Of a stretch of 64,000 nucleotides of DNA, positions 1 to 13,220 are shown in pieces; position 1 is the stretch's first letter, and every line of letters starts with the position of its first letter. Location of the stretch: positions 280,617 through 344,616 of the forward strand of contig VWZL01000525.1 in NCBI GenBank assembly GCA_013396915.1. The letters run 5' to 3'. Source of the stretch: Stercorarius parasiticus (Eukaryota > Chordata > Aves > Charadriiformes > Stercorariidae). The notes beneath the pieces are model-generated. The model made no database searches and was not told where the DNA came from. It saw only the letters and a program-made list of their open reading frames with translations. The position numbers and the translations under genes are program-made.

Positions 1-3000
1 CAGGTCACAGCGCCAGCTGGGTCACTCACCGGCGTTCACTGCTTCCTGCTGGGGGTTTGGCTGGGAGACAAGTCTGCCAGGTGAAACCCTAGCGCTTCAC
101 TAGGACTAATGTAGATGAGATAAAGTGAACATGTGTCAGCCAAACCTCACGAGCCCCGATTTGGTAGATAAACTAAGAATGGATCCAATACAGTCCCACG
201 TCCCAGCTGCAAGAATAAATACAAAGGAAGATCCGTCTGCAGCCAATTACAGCTGTAATTTGTGGGACAGAGACCCCTTTACACTTTAGACTTCCTACCT
301 GGAGTGGCACTGACATAAGAGCATTTCTTCTGAGAAATGAAATTACAACAGAACTCTAATTATGTTAAAGGTCAATTACATTAGAAATTTCAGTCTGGCA
401 AGATCTGATGACATTTTACAAGGTATTGGGTTCCCTTAAGATTTGCAATCCCTAAACCATTGGTCAATCAATTCTCTTTATACATTTATAAAGAAACTGT
501 GCTAACAGCAGCAAAGTGAAGTAGTAAGATTTATTTAACAATAACGTACTGAAGATGATGAGTGGTTAATTCTTTTAGAAAAATTCCAGTAAATTGCTGC
601 AAATATTAAACGCCAGATGTAGTCTAGGGATCCCTCCTAACAGGAATAGTAAGACTGCACAGTTTCACCGAGACGCTGCCTTGTGTCTTCCCTTTTGGTG
701 TCCCGATTAAGTTAAACGCTACAGACTTTCTGTTTGACCCTCTCAGATAAAGGAATGTACTCATCAACCACAGCCTCAAACGGGGTGACTGAAGTAGGAT
801 TTGACCACACGTCCATTTTAACAGCGTGCAACACCATGTGTTTTCCCAGTGTTGGAACACCCCAGGACTTCGATCCCACCACGCGCTCTCTGCTGTCACT
901 GCCCAGCACACCACTGGCCCGCTGAAACTGGACTTTAGCCAGTCTCCAGCTAAATTCCATCCCACCGCCCAAGAAGAAGCCCCACGACTTGTAATTCTCA
1001 TCCGGTGTCAGGTACCAGCACAGCTCTGCACACTGCATGAGACTGACAATAACGGAGGGCTGAAGATGCCCAACATATTTTTACCTTTTTTTTTCCTTGG
1101 ATGTCTCATCTTGCACAGGTGTGAAAGTAGTGGGATATTTGTTTGAAATCCCACTGGTTTCCAGTATACATCTGCTTGCTTGCCAAAGATGATATTTAAT
1201 AATACTCTGGCTAACGTCTGTCTTTCTCAAAGGGTCAGATAAACAACAATGAGAACACACACGGACATAGCTCATCCTGCTTTGGGGCGGCAATACTGAC
1301 TGTACGACTGTAGTGTCCCTTTAAGCTCAACACGTCTATTAGACAGAACTACAGAGATCTTTGTTCACTCAGCCACTAATTTACTTTCTGATTGATTGCC
1401 TCCTCCCCCCCGCCCCCGTCCCTGCACGGAGAACACCTGGAGCAGCACCGAGCCAGAGAGGAGGGAACGGAAAAGCAGAGGGAGGTCTAACGGCGAAACA
1501 ATGGGGATGATGACAGAACTCATACTTTCTTGGCAGGCACTCAGGCAACTCCTAAATCAAGATGAAGATTTTCTTAAACTGATGTAGCAGGAACGACCGC
1601 TGGGTTTCTCAGGCTTATTTCCGAAGAGATGCAGCGGGTGCCGCTGAAGAAAGCGAGCATTAAGAGTGACCTGGCATTTATACAACAGTTTTATGTCAGT
1701 GGCTCCAAAAGAAAATTACTCTTAGAGTCACGCGGCTTAAGGTCAGCCTTGGCAGTTCACCTTACAGAATACTGGCATGTGGGTATCTTGACTAATAAAC
1801 TAACTGTTTAACAGCATGAAACAAAACAAACCCATTAAAAATGTGCTAGAAGTAAAGGAAAAATACATCTGCAATTGTTGTGAGAATTTGGGAGTCAAAA
1901 TACTTGCAAATCAGAAGGAAAAAAAAAGATATAACAGTTTGAGAAACTAAAATTAACCTGACAAGTCTTTTGCTGGAGCTGTGGCTGAAGACAACCAAAC
2001 CCAACCCACCAAATAGCAGCAGCACAACAGGGACGTGCGGACCCTGGGGTCTGCCACCACAACAGGCTCAGAGATGCCGCAAAGGGCGCAGCCCCCTGAA
2101 CCGCTCGCACGACGGTTCCTGGAACTGGGGCTTTACTGGATCTCTCATCCTTTATCTTTTAAAGATCAGAGCTAATTATAGTTTCAAGTATACTATGCAA
2201 TAAAAGAAGCTCTCATCTTTGGCTAAGTGGAGTCAAACTATTTTGGAGCAATGAAATTGTTCTGCTAAATTTATACTCAGAGCATTAGATAAAAAAAAAA
2301 ATAATCTCCCAGGGATAAAAAGCCTTTTGCTGGGTAACTGCTGCATGAGCGTCACCTAACTGCTCTGGCTGCAGCACTGCAGAAATCCATGCTGTCTTAT
2401 GAATGGGTAACGCATCCTGGTAATTCACTCCACCCGTTAGCAGTCTGGAAGCTGAAATCCCGCTGCCAGCGTTAATTTGATTTATTATTTGTCACAGAAG
2501 CAGCGCTCTTCCGTACAGTCTTCAGGCAGGACACGTTTATTCTTTGCCTTTAAAAAGACCAAAATGCAGCATGATCTAGACGCAAGACACGTCCCACGGG
2601 CAGGCGCTGCCGCCAGCCCTGCGCTCCTCTCGTCACTCCTGCGGAGAGCGGCTTGGGAGAGTATAATATGAAAAGAAATGACTATAGCGGATCCAGAGTT
2701 CCTGCTGAAGGGGCTGCATGCATTTCCATGGGGTTGTCTGCCCTGAGATCTACACATTCAGAAAGAAAAGGCTGCACTTAACTCACTTGGAAAGAAAGTA
2801 CAGTCAAGCTGAACTAAAAATACAATATCCCCCCCTTCAACTTCGTGCAGTCATAAGCTTAAAATAACCCAATTTTAAACAGCTAATGGGATCCAGATGT
2901 ATTACATGAAAAACTTCTAGTGAAAGCCATTAAAACACATTTTGAGAAGCACAGAAATGTTTCCTGTTAATCCAATGCCCTTCTTTCCTACAGGTATGCG

Positions 3001-5227
3001 GTTTGCCAGAATAAGAATGGGAACTCGACCTTGAATTCATATCAAAACAACATCAAACTTACAAGTGAGACAACCATTTCAAAAGAAGTTCTCCCTCCCA
3101 TGACTGTTCCTTGATAAAATGAAGGAAGAAATAATGCCCAAAAATACTGTCCAATTGCAACTTCCCAGAACTCCCCCTCCTGCACTTACCCTGGGTAAAG
3201 CTGAAACTTGTACTGCTCTGACGAGCATGACGCGCTCCTGTTATCCAATTGCATTTTTACAAACATAAAAAAAAATCAACTGCTTGCTTCATATAGAGAC
3301 TGGAGTGTACCTTGCACTGGCAGCTCAGAGGAAACTAACTGAAGTACTCAACAAGGCTGCATCTGATGGCTCGCACATCTCCATGCTCCGATGGTCCCAC
3401 CTAAGCTCTCTCTCTACCCTCTTTCTTTCCCAATTTAAAGCTTTCTTAGAGTAAATTTATTCGTACATGCTTTCTTGGTTACTGGGTAGCTACTTGGTTA
3501 CTGGGAACTGGGTAGTTCCTCCACTCTAGGAAAGGACATCAATTAAATACTAACAAACACCTTAAGAAGGAGGAGGAAAGAGAAAAGGGAGGACACAGCT
3601 CTGCAGCTCTCTGCTCTAGGGAAGAAATAAAGTTGGCACCAAGCAGCTTAACACCACAAACATGCCTTAGAGAAAGGGCTGACAACCTGAGCTGCCAATA
3701 GCAGCCAAATCCTCTGCATCTAATACTGGAGGCGCTGCCACCAAAACCTGCTCTGCGTGTCCAGGATGGCCCTTCATGGGAGGGACGGCTCAGTGCGGAG
3801 CTCTGCGGGATGCAGGACCAAGCATCAGACTGGCTGCGGTACTCTCCAGCCCGGGCACGGGAACATCATCAGCATCGTAAACGTTTCAGACACCATCTCT
3901 GCCATAAAACCTTATCAGCGACGGAGATCTCCCAGCTCACAAACCCCGGGCTTACCTAAATGACAGAGAAGTAGTTCTGGTTTCAGCCCAGGCATGGGGA
4001 GCGCACACGAGCGGGTTTATTACTCACAGCACGTGTAGGAACCCCGGCCGCAGGCTGGAAGACCCTGCTGCAGAGGGTGTATGTGCAAAAGGAATGAGCA
4101 GTCCCCAGCCCAGCAGGCTCAGGACCTAACCGTAAAACAAATGGGACTAAAAGAAACGGTAAAAAGCTCTGGAGGACCTGTGGCAATGACAAAGGCAGAC
4201 AAAGGCACAGCTCCCTGGGTGTTCAAGAAGTCAAATCGTGATCATCAACATATTCTGAATTTAGAGATATTTTACTGATCCAAACAACATTTTTTCAGCT
4301 GTTGCACTGGAAGGAAGCAGAGAAATAAAGCATTTTACATAAACTCATTTAAAAATTACAGCTATAAGTGCCAATTACCTCAGCTGATATCAAATTAGCC
4401 AACATCAATGAGTTGTTCTGTTGTTTGGGGTTTTTTTGTTAAAAACCAAACGTTACAGCAGATGAGTGCCTTTAGGAGAAAGTCAAGACAAGGGTGAGAG
4501 AGAAATCTGAGCTATTCACGACATGCGCTAGGTAGCCCAGGCAGCTGACAGCAGCAATCGTTCACTGACCCCACTGACAAACATCCAACACTCGCTGAAC
4601 GTCATTTCACATCAGACCTTGGCAGCTGCCCCGTCTGGTCTCAGTACGTTACCACACAGATTTCAGTGTTTGCTTTCTACTTTACCTAAAATACAAGTTT
4701 CCATGTCAAGAACACTTCCCTCTTCCCTAAAAAAGCCACCTTTAGAGCCCAAAGATCTTAGCAGTTCATCTGAACTTCTCCCCTCTTGGGCGCTGAGAAG
4801 CAGAAGTGAAATTATTCAGGTCAAGGCCAGTTGTGTAAACCCAAGAATTGAATCTCGCCGTCCATCCCGCCAGCACTTACTGCCACAGGCAATTGAGGCG
4901 CTGGCGTTTCTGGTGACAGCACATGTGTACCTCAGGTGCGTCCCTGCAGGTCACCACAAAGGCAGTGGAGAAAACCCATCCCAAATTCATAAACAGCAAC
5001 TGTACAATTCATGACAAGAGCGAAAGAGAGAAACACGGGCTGTGAACCACAGCACTGATGAAGACGACAGCTACCCTGGCCCAGTGGAGGAGTTGCCTTC
5101 TTCACAGCCACCCATCCGATGACCAGAGGCAGCCAGGTGATTCCTGCTGTGAGGTCAGTGCCAAGGGGGATCACAGCGAGATGTCTGCACTCCGTGACGG
5201 CGCTGGACACCGACGGCTGATGACGGC

Positions 5228-5292
5228 CTTGAAACGGAGAGTGAGGAGGATGTGTTGCACCACAAGGAAAATACCCTGTTATGTGGATAGTT
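5228..5292. repeat. 65-bp direct repeat, copy A
   Basis: Aligns without gaps to 6188-6252, with 52 of 65 positions identical by my count and transitions the main differences. Both begin 'cttgaaacggagag'. In the plus frame it reads LETESEEDVLHHKENTLLCG and then a stop. It is not recognised as any known element. Confidence 0.85.
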
Positions 5293-5310
5293 TTATATGA
5301 TGATATAAAA
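5291..5310. repeat. Small perfect hairpin
   Basis: TTTTATAT and ATATAAAA arms around a GATG loop, overlapping the end of repeat copy A. Arms of 8 bp of A/T can arise by chance. Confidence 0.6.
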
Positions 5311-6187
5311 GTGGGGAGACACCTCTATGTTAAAGCAAGGGAAGACAGGAAAATTTCCTCTGAGCGCACCAGTGTAAGAATTATTTTGAAAAAGGCCAAT
5401 ATTTTACACTCACACCAAAAAAGCTTCTAGCACTAACATTCAGCTACTAAAGCAGCCAGTTTTGACGTGAGCGAGACCCAGCTGACAGCGTTCACGTTCC
5501 TGGTACCCTGCTGCTGCTCCGTTTGAACACGGCACCTGGTTTGAGGAGCCTCTGAAGTGACCCTTGTCATTCCTTGCAGGAATTCTCTGGATGATGCGCA
5601 ATAGCCCAAGAACAGCTGTCATCTCAATAGGTGTTCCTTGAGTTCTGAGTCCTTTAGGAGAAAATTTAGAGCCTACAGAACAGGCATCGAGGTGAGTAAC
5701 TGCAGGTCAGGCAGGACGTGGACACTGCTGTGCCAGCACCTCCTGCCATCATGCAGGGACACATACGAGGGCAGAAGCAGCAGCGCATCTCTTCTCCCTC
5801 ACTTTTCAGGCATCGCAATCAAAAAGGAAGCATGAAACGTATTTCTGTATCAGACGTGTGAAGAAGGAGAGAGACGAATTGTGCAACAGTACACCCACTC
5901 AGCGGGTTCGCTCTGCCCGTCAGGGCCTGCGAGAGGAAACGCGGGCAGGTCACGGCCACCTCCGGCACACCGAGCATTTGGCAGCTCTACAGACACGGTC
6001 ACTCGAACCCCGGCATCCTGTGCGCGCGAGAAACAGGCTTCAGTAAGACTTCTTCTCATCGTACTCACAAGCAAGGATGTGAACTGAAGCACAGCATCAA
6101 TAAGGCACCATGGAAACAGAAACGGAGGCAGATCTGCTGAGAAGCAAGAAGCAGCACAGACACAGTGCTTTTCTCTCTGTCCTGTGT

Positions 6188-6252
6188 CTTGAAACGGAGA
6201 GCGAGGAGGATGCATCGCCCCCCAAGGAAAAAGTCTTGTTGTGTGGACGGTT
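6188..6252. repeat. 65-bp direct repeat, copy B
   Basis: Partner of 5228-5292. In the plus frame it reads LETESEEDASPPKEKVLLCG without a stop. The sequence outside the 65 bp is not similar between the two sites. Confidence 0.85.
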
Positions 6253-9200
6253 CACCTTGCAACACGGCTCAACAGTCTGGCTCGGCACCAGCCACACCAA
6301 ATTAACAGCGAGAGAAAACAGAGAAACTCATTTGCTCATACGAAACTGTTCCAGCGCATTTGCGTGCATTAGTCACTGCGTTCCTGGCAGTGCACGGGTT
6401 TAAAAAACACACCAGAAATTGCAGCGCACACGCAACAGGCACCAATGGCACTGGCTGCCGAGTACCTTTTCAAGCAGTGCCACTGCCCTGAAGAGCTTGT
6501 CAGAACCCAAAGCTTTGCCTCATGGTGTCAAGGGCGAGGTGCCCACAAAGCTCAAGGGAGCTTCTATCGACTGTCGTGACTGCCATCATTGTATTTTTAA
6601 TAACAGTTTATTTTTCAGAGAATCCACTTGCTATATAACTCCTTCTGTATGGGAGTATTTCCTCTGAGGAAGTAACACACCTGCAACCGAAATACACCCC
6701 CACACAACTTGTTCCTTGTAAAGCAGCCCCCTTTGGGCAGCGGACGGTTGTGAAGAAACCCCCGTAAGTGACAGTGAGGATTCTTCTTGTGCTGCCTTAC
6801 AGAATCCTTCAGTAAAACATTTTCTGAGTATTACTCGTGACTGCCTACTAATATCACAGCACACTGAAGACACGTGTGCTCCTGAGCCAGAACAATCTAT
6901 CTGGATTTAAGGTACACAAGCAACCGCTCTAATGGTTTGCTGTCATCAGAAGGAGGTCTTACACCCGTCCCCTCCCTTGGCCCGTCCTGGCATGCATCAG
7001 GTCCCTCCACGACCGGATTCAAACTGCTAATCAGGCACAAGGCTGACGGTCTTTTTATGGCTACGTTCTTTTTTGTAGGGCTACCGAGGCGTGCTGGCTC
7101 GCAGCGGGGTCCCACAGATGCCCACCTCTACCCAGGGTCAGCAAAGAGAGGGCAGGAGCTGGAGTCCTGGGCAGAGAGAGTCTTACCGAGCAGCGCAGCT
7201 GACCCTCGGCGTCTCTCTCCAGCAGACACTTAGAGCCAACGTAAGCAGGACCATATGCTTCGGGCGCTTTGTTTTGGGGTAACAGCACGTTTCTAAGTCG
7301 CTGACTCAAACACAGAGCAGATTAGAGGTGGCCAAACACAAACCGTGTAGGAAGCTAACGTAGGTGTTCGAAGAGGGGAAAATGTGGTCATGTTTCTTTG
7401 AACTCCCCACTGGGCTCCGGCATCACGTATCACCTCGGTGCGAGTGCATCGGGGGCAGCGTGGCTGCTCCTCTCCAGTCTGAAGAGTACGACTAACTCAT
7501 TAGCTCTCGGGTCTCTTTGATCGTCGTTACTGCAGCTTGTCTCTGCCAACATACGTTTTAATAAAAGAAAATAAATGGCTTAAAAATCTCGTCTCCTGGT
7601 AGCAGAGGATCTCCGACCCAGCGGCACAACCTGGAACCAGCCAAGGTTTGCACGTCGCTCTCCCAGCTACCACCCAACCTGCGCCTGCGAGGTGTCTCAC
7701 CGGCTCGTCCACCTCACCAGGGCTTCTTGCCAAGATACACACGCCGGAAAACGAGCTCCAAGGACAGCACGAGTGCCTGCGAGAGGATTATTTGATTGTT
7801 GTGTGTTTCACGAGCGCACGAGAGTGAAACCGTTACACCCGGACTGTCGCAGCATTTACTGCTGAGACGGCACTAGCACAGGCGTTTAATGTTTTGGACG
7901 AGAACCATAAACAATTACCCACTAAACTGGAACTTCCCGATTTTCACCCTGTGAAGTAGGGTTTTTCTTCATTGGTGAAACCACACAGTTGACCTGGAAA
8001 CAGTTCATTTAGACAGTTTAGGAATTCGATAAATAACTTTTATGCAGAGAAACCACTGAAGATAATACGACGCCGATGATCGCATTTAACACCAGCCCAA
8101 GGGTATATTTCAGCTACGTAAACTGAAATACAGGCCTGTGGCTCAGTTTGACCTAAATTAGGGGTCAAAGTCCAGCCAGTACAGATCAACTTAAACTGTT
8201 TCCCTGTGTTCCCTTCTCTGCTTTTACCTACCGGCACCTAAGTGACAGGACTGCAACCTCCCTGGGGCAGGAATCCTGCGTCCAGCACCCAGCACAATGG
8301 CCTCTGAGAGGGAGCCGTGCTAAAACAGGGGGGTAACGTGCCCAGCCGAGCTATCGGAGAGCAGGAAACTTTGCTAAGATTAAACTCAGTTTCTTCTCTG
8401 CTGTTGAGAGACTGGTTTCTAGAGACCGCTGTCAAAAAAACCCAAAATGAAGGTATCGCCGCTCTTCCTCACACAGTTGTTTGTGATTAACTCTTCCTGA
8501 TTCACGCCCTGTGGGAACGATCGCTCAGGAACAGCAAGGTCCACATGTGGAACTAATTGTCAACAGCGCTGCCAGCTCACCCCCCAAACCAATTCTCATT
8601 AATTGGCAAACGTACATTAAAAATAGCCGCGAGCGCGTGGGGCGCATGGGCAGCGGGAGCAGGGGGAGCAGCGGCGCAGCCCAAACTGCGGCTCCCGACG
8701 GATCCCACAGCTCCGAACTGAAACCAGCGAAAGAGCCAAGCTGAGATACTCACAGTTCCGGTGAAAAACAAACAGCGCTTAAAAACTTGCCTCTCTGTTG
8801 ACTGTTCCTCTTGCTCTGCCCTGTGCCCTCGCTGCAAACCGGCTCAACCGAGAGGCCCCGACGCTCAGAAATGCAGACGCAATGTCGTGGAAACAAAAAA
8901 TTGTTGGTCTTTTTTTTTCTTTCTTTTTTTTTCAGCAAGAAACTACGCAGTCAAATTTAAAGTCCTGGGCTGAGGCACCGCCATGGCTGTGTATTACACT
9001 GGCAAAATAAGGCTTTTAAGTGGACCAAAAAAAATAATCAATTCCCCTACACTTTATTCTCAGTGGCAGCTGAAGAGATCCTGCTGCTGCACGAAGACAC
9101 TCCCCCTTCCCCAGACAGACAGACAGCCAACCAAGCTCCAAAATGAAAGTTTGGCAAGTGAAAAGGGTCTTCGACAGAAGGCTGCTGAGCAGCCTTCGCT

Positions 9201-10969
9201 ACAGCCCCCCCCTCCATTGCCTCCCATGGCGCCCAGGAGGACGTGCTGCTCGCAGGAGGAAAGGGCAGGTCCCCCGCGCCCCTCCGACTGCCGCCAGCAC
9301 CACGGGGACGAGCCCAAGGACAGAACGGAGGCAGGGACGGGATCCTCACCGCACATCTACCCACATCTCTTCATTCTGAGTGACCACCTGCTTGTGAATC
9401 AAGGTGGTAACCAGTGGGTAAGTCTCATAATATGTGGAAACAATAAATAAAATCTACAATATATGGAAAGAAACTGTGAAGTCTTGAAGATATCAGCTCA
9501 TGCAGCCGTATGAGACCATCAGCAAAAGCTGAAACGCTTTCAAAAATTAGGAAATTACTGCAGACCATGTTTTGAGGGGAAAAGAATTAACGACTCAACT
9601 AGAAGATGGGAAACTGCTGAGGGCACAGTGCGGCCGTATTGCCGTCGGTACGGACAGAGACGGTCGGAAGCACTGACGCACCTACTTCATTTTAAAAGGT
9701 CTAATTTCCCACAAGTGATGAAAACACGAGCAAATCTTGACTGGTAAGAAAAACGCTGCCAAGAAAGCACAACTGAAACCTGCAGATCGTTACAGAGCCA
9801 TTCATTAGGCCGTCAGTAACTCCCAGGTAATCGCATCACCCATTGGAAATACGGAATAGGAGAATTCTACTCCTAGAGGAGAAGCAAAGGAAGCAATTAA
9901 AATAAAAAATGCACTATATATTGCTATGAGTCCTTCACAGCTGAGGATGACTACCAAGCTGGTAGTAATCGCTGCAAGTTGGAACTTTGCTACTATTGAT
10001 GCTGAAAATACGAAGAGGCAGTTACGGGGCCAGTGCTTATTTGAGAAGCAAAGTGCAGGAGGAACGCCAGTTCCTGTGTGTTAAGCACAGGGCAGTGCTG
10101 CCTAGCCAGCACTTTCAGAATACACGTTACCCGTTTCTTAAAAACTAAATTTCAGTCCAGCTAAAAACGTTTTTACCCTCTATTGGATGTTTTTGGTCAC
10201 ACAAGGCAAACGCGGTACAATACCCACCAACCGTTAGGAAGCTTCCTCACAGCCCTACCCTTCAATAGTGTGTGTGTGTGTGTGTATAAATAGTTTATAC
10301 ACGGGTGGACAGGAAATTCAAGCAAATTCAGCGTGCTTATGACAAACACCGTACCATGGTCAAGGCCCACTAGAGACACATCATTTGCATGGAGCCGGCG
10401 CTGCTGCTGAAGCCTGACATGTTAGCGGCAGCATGAAATACAAACACTCCGCTGCCCGAAATACAGCTCGCTCGACGTACGTAACCAGAGCTCTCCAGGG
10501 CGGCAGGTTCCGCCCCAAACAAGGCAGAGCAATTACTCTGCCAAGGTGGTTTTCACAGGCACAGGAAATTTTATTGCATGAGACGGTTCATCTCCTCGAA
10601 GGACTGACCTGACAGAAACAAGGCTGTAGTTGGTCCTCTAATCACTTACACGTAGTTTAACCTGGTTTCCCTCCAGCAGTTCTGAGTTACAGAGTGGCAC
10701 ATCTCCTTAGCACATCTCTCTGGAAACTTTGTTTTGTTTTTTTTTTTTAAATGGTTTCCGCAATAGTGAAAGAAGGAAGCAGAGTCTGAATTCGTCGTGG
10801 TCAGCCTGCCCGGCGGAACCCGCCAGACCCCACTGCTGCACACCGCGTGTCCCGGCTGCTCCTCACTGGGCCTGTGCCGCACCCAGGTACCACACGTGTA
10901 GAGCAAAAACCTATCTGACAGCAAAGAACACTGGGAGGTTGTCAAGATATCCAAGCACCGTATTCCTAA

Positions 10970-11520
10970 ATTGTCTGGAAAATAAGCAAACGGTGAAGTT
11001 TGCTGATGACACCAAGTATTTCAGGGAAAAACACATGGGCTGACGGACAACTTGCGGACAATGATCACAGAGGAACGTTATCTTAGTATTATAAGCAACG
11101 CTTGTACAAAAGCCTCAAGTCAACGGTGGTCAAAGCAAGCAGAATGATAGCAACTACCAGGAAAGAAATACAGAACAGAAACAAAACATACAGGCACCCA
11201 CTTCTTGAAGCCTGTGCGCCATTTTGATACTGGCTCTAAGTACATCCAGGTGAGCTAGAAAAGCCCAACAAGGATGGAATGGCCCTTAAATGAGGAACGA
11301 GAGGGGTCATTCAGCCTGGAAAAGATAACTGACAAGCAATGTAAGTCACCTGTAAAATCCTGAGTGGCATGGTAAAGCGACCAGAGCAACAGTACGGACT
11401 CAAACACAAGAGCTGAGGGGCACGAAATGAATTTACACAGTGCTAGGTTTTAAAAACCAGACCAAGCAAAAGGAGATACTTCTTTGCATGGCACGTCGAG
11501 CAGAGGACATCCTTACTGCA
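10970..11520 (+). mobile_element. Ancient degraded CR1 ORF2 fragment
   Basis: Plus-strand remnant of a CR1 reverse transcriptase gene. At 10996-11016 the frame reads KFADDTK, the CR1 form of the YxDD catalytic motif. Further on, near 11350-11500, come 'atcctgagtggcatgg'-like and 'accaagcaaaaggagat'-like stretches, which match the end of ORF2 in old amniote CR1 lineages. Intervening sequence is heavily mutated and probably shortened. The divergence is clearly greater than in the other copies in the window, so it is probably an old CR1-L3-type insertion (inference). Confidence 0.7.
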
Positions 11521-12329
11521 GGGCAGTGCTGAAACTGTACAACAGCTCAGAGGGGCTGGACCAACAGGCACCAAGTGAGAGCCAGCCTCTGCGCTCAAAG
11601 TCCCTGCGCCACAGACCCATGGGTGATGTGAAACCACACTTGTCGTGTTCTTGTGCTCCTTTTGCACCTTCTCTCTGGGTTACTGCTGCCGATCAACGCC
11701 AGAGCAGACCACCGGGCTACACGGGCCTGTGATCAGACCCACTATTGCTGTTCTGGAGCACAGCGAGCTTCAGTGAGCACATCCGAGACTGAGCTGGGCT
11801 CTTCCTTCCCAAGACCTTGAGCTGTCAGATTGCCAGCGCTGAGGATCATGATTCCTGCCCGCAGAAAGACCACCAACCCATCCTAGCAAGGTTTCTTCTG
11901 CATGCAGAGATGGAAGACACAGAACCTCAGTATCACAGTACACATGGTTAAAAAAAAAAGTGTTGATTCAATACAGAACAAGTTCAAGATTAAAGGGAAT
12001 AAGGAAAAAAATAGATGCAGAGAGGTTAGAGGAGGATCCTGTCATGCCGGTGAAACAAGAAATTCAGGCTTTGTGTGCTGAGAGATCAAACATCTCCTGA
12101 ACGTACATTTTGCTTTGAAGAATGAAGCAGGTCCTCAGCTGGTAGAACAGGCATCAAGGTGCCAAGCACACAAGTGCCACGGGCTGGGAGCCCTTCAGCT
12201 CGTCCCTCTCAAAGCAGCAATTCCTGCTGCGTTTTCCCAGCGAGCGGCCCTCGAGCCTCTCCGATGCCCTGGCAGTGAAGATGCCTAGCTCCCCGGCAGC
12301 TTTCCAGAGACCCACAGGAACGCCCAGGT

Positions 12330-12590
12330 GGGCAGGGACCTCCAAAGATCAGCCGGTCCAAGCTCGGTGGGAAAGGCAGGCCAGATGGGATTACCCAGCA
12401 TCTCGTCCAAACGCATCTTGAAAATCTCCAGCAACGGAGACTCCACCACCTCCCCGGGCTGGTGGTTCCAGTGGATGATTGTTCTTACTGTAAAAAATGT
12501 CTTTCTTATGTTGAAATGAAACCTTTCCTGGTCCAACTTGTACTCATTGCCCCTTGTCTTCTCCATGCGGCTCCTTGTGAAGGGAAGTTT
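12330..12590 (-). mobile_element. CR1 3' fragment
   Basis: Minus-strand CR1 remnant recognised by the order of diagnostic blocks: a 'gggacctccaaagatc' block, then the 'cttgaaaatctccag' and 'gactccaccacctcc' blocks, and the stretch ending in 'cattgccccttgtct'. The 3'-terminal 8-bp repeats are missing. It belongs to a different subfamily from the copies at 12936 and 18841. Confidence 0.85.
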
Positions 12591-12935
12591 GTTATTTCCA
12601 AGTTTGTATTCTCTTTTGCCTACAATAAAGAGCTTAGAAGAGCATCTTTTAGAACACCTTTTTTTCTAGAGAGGAACGGCACCCGGCATACATTTTTGTG
12701 GGTAAAAATTGAACATGACACTGTACATGAGGCTAAAAGGCAAAGTCACTCAGATGTTGTTTGACATGGAATGACAGAATGAGCTGCAAAAATCTCAAAG
12801 GCAAGCCAGAGAAGTTGAAGCAATGAAGACACAAACCCAGATGAGGAAGCTCATTCACAGAGCTGCCCCTGCCCAGACAGGGCTGCACATGCTTCCCTTT
12901 GTGTATCCACGTACCGCTGGTGACAGGAGGTGGGA

Positions 12936-13220
12936 CACAGAATCATAGAGTCATTTACGTCGGAAAATACCCATAAAATCATAAAATCCAACGGTTAACC
13001 CAACACTGCCAAGTTACCACTACCCCACGTCCCTCAGCACCACGTCTGCCCGGCTTTTCAATCCCTCCAGGGATGGCAACTCCACCACTGCCCTGGGCAG
13101 CCTCTTCCAATGCTTGACAATCCTTTCCGGGAAGAAATTTTGCCAATATCCATCCTAAACCTCCCCTGGCGCAACTTGAAGCTGTTTCCTCTTGTCCAAT
13201 CACTTGCTGCATGAGCCTGT
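12936..13220 (-). mobile_element. CR1 3' fragment
   Basis: Minus-strand CR1 with its 3' terminus at the left ('cagaatcatagagtcattt'). The following 'cactgccaag', 'cagcaccacgtctgcccgg' and 'gatggcaactccaccactgc' blocks match the copies at 18841-19375 and 24180-24355, so all three belong to the same subfamily. It breaks off near 13220, where CR1 similarity stops abruptly. Confidence 0.9.

Larger units (their letters stand above)
1..10969 (-). other. ASXL2 intron 5, repeat-poor distal part
   Basis: This is intronic sequence in which I recognise no CR1. Items seen are a splice-site-flanked 44-nt segment at 30-73, a 65-bp duplicated block (5228-5292 and 6188-6252), a small hairpin at 5291-5310, a GT run near 10268-10285, and T/A homopolymers (for example 8910-8932, 10735-10748). 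Open frames up to 155 codons occur but show no family features. I looked for the next ASXL2 exon and did not find it. Confidence 0.5.

Noticed and set aside
712..1038. Minus-strand 108-codon frame that looks protein-like, with a region VVDEYIPLSERVKQKV
   Set aside because: I recognise no family. The overlapping frame is equally open, there are no convincing donor sites, and the length is within chance for a window of this size.
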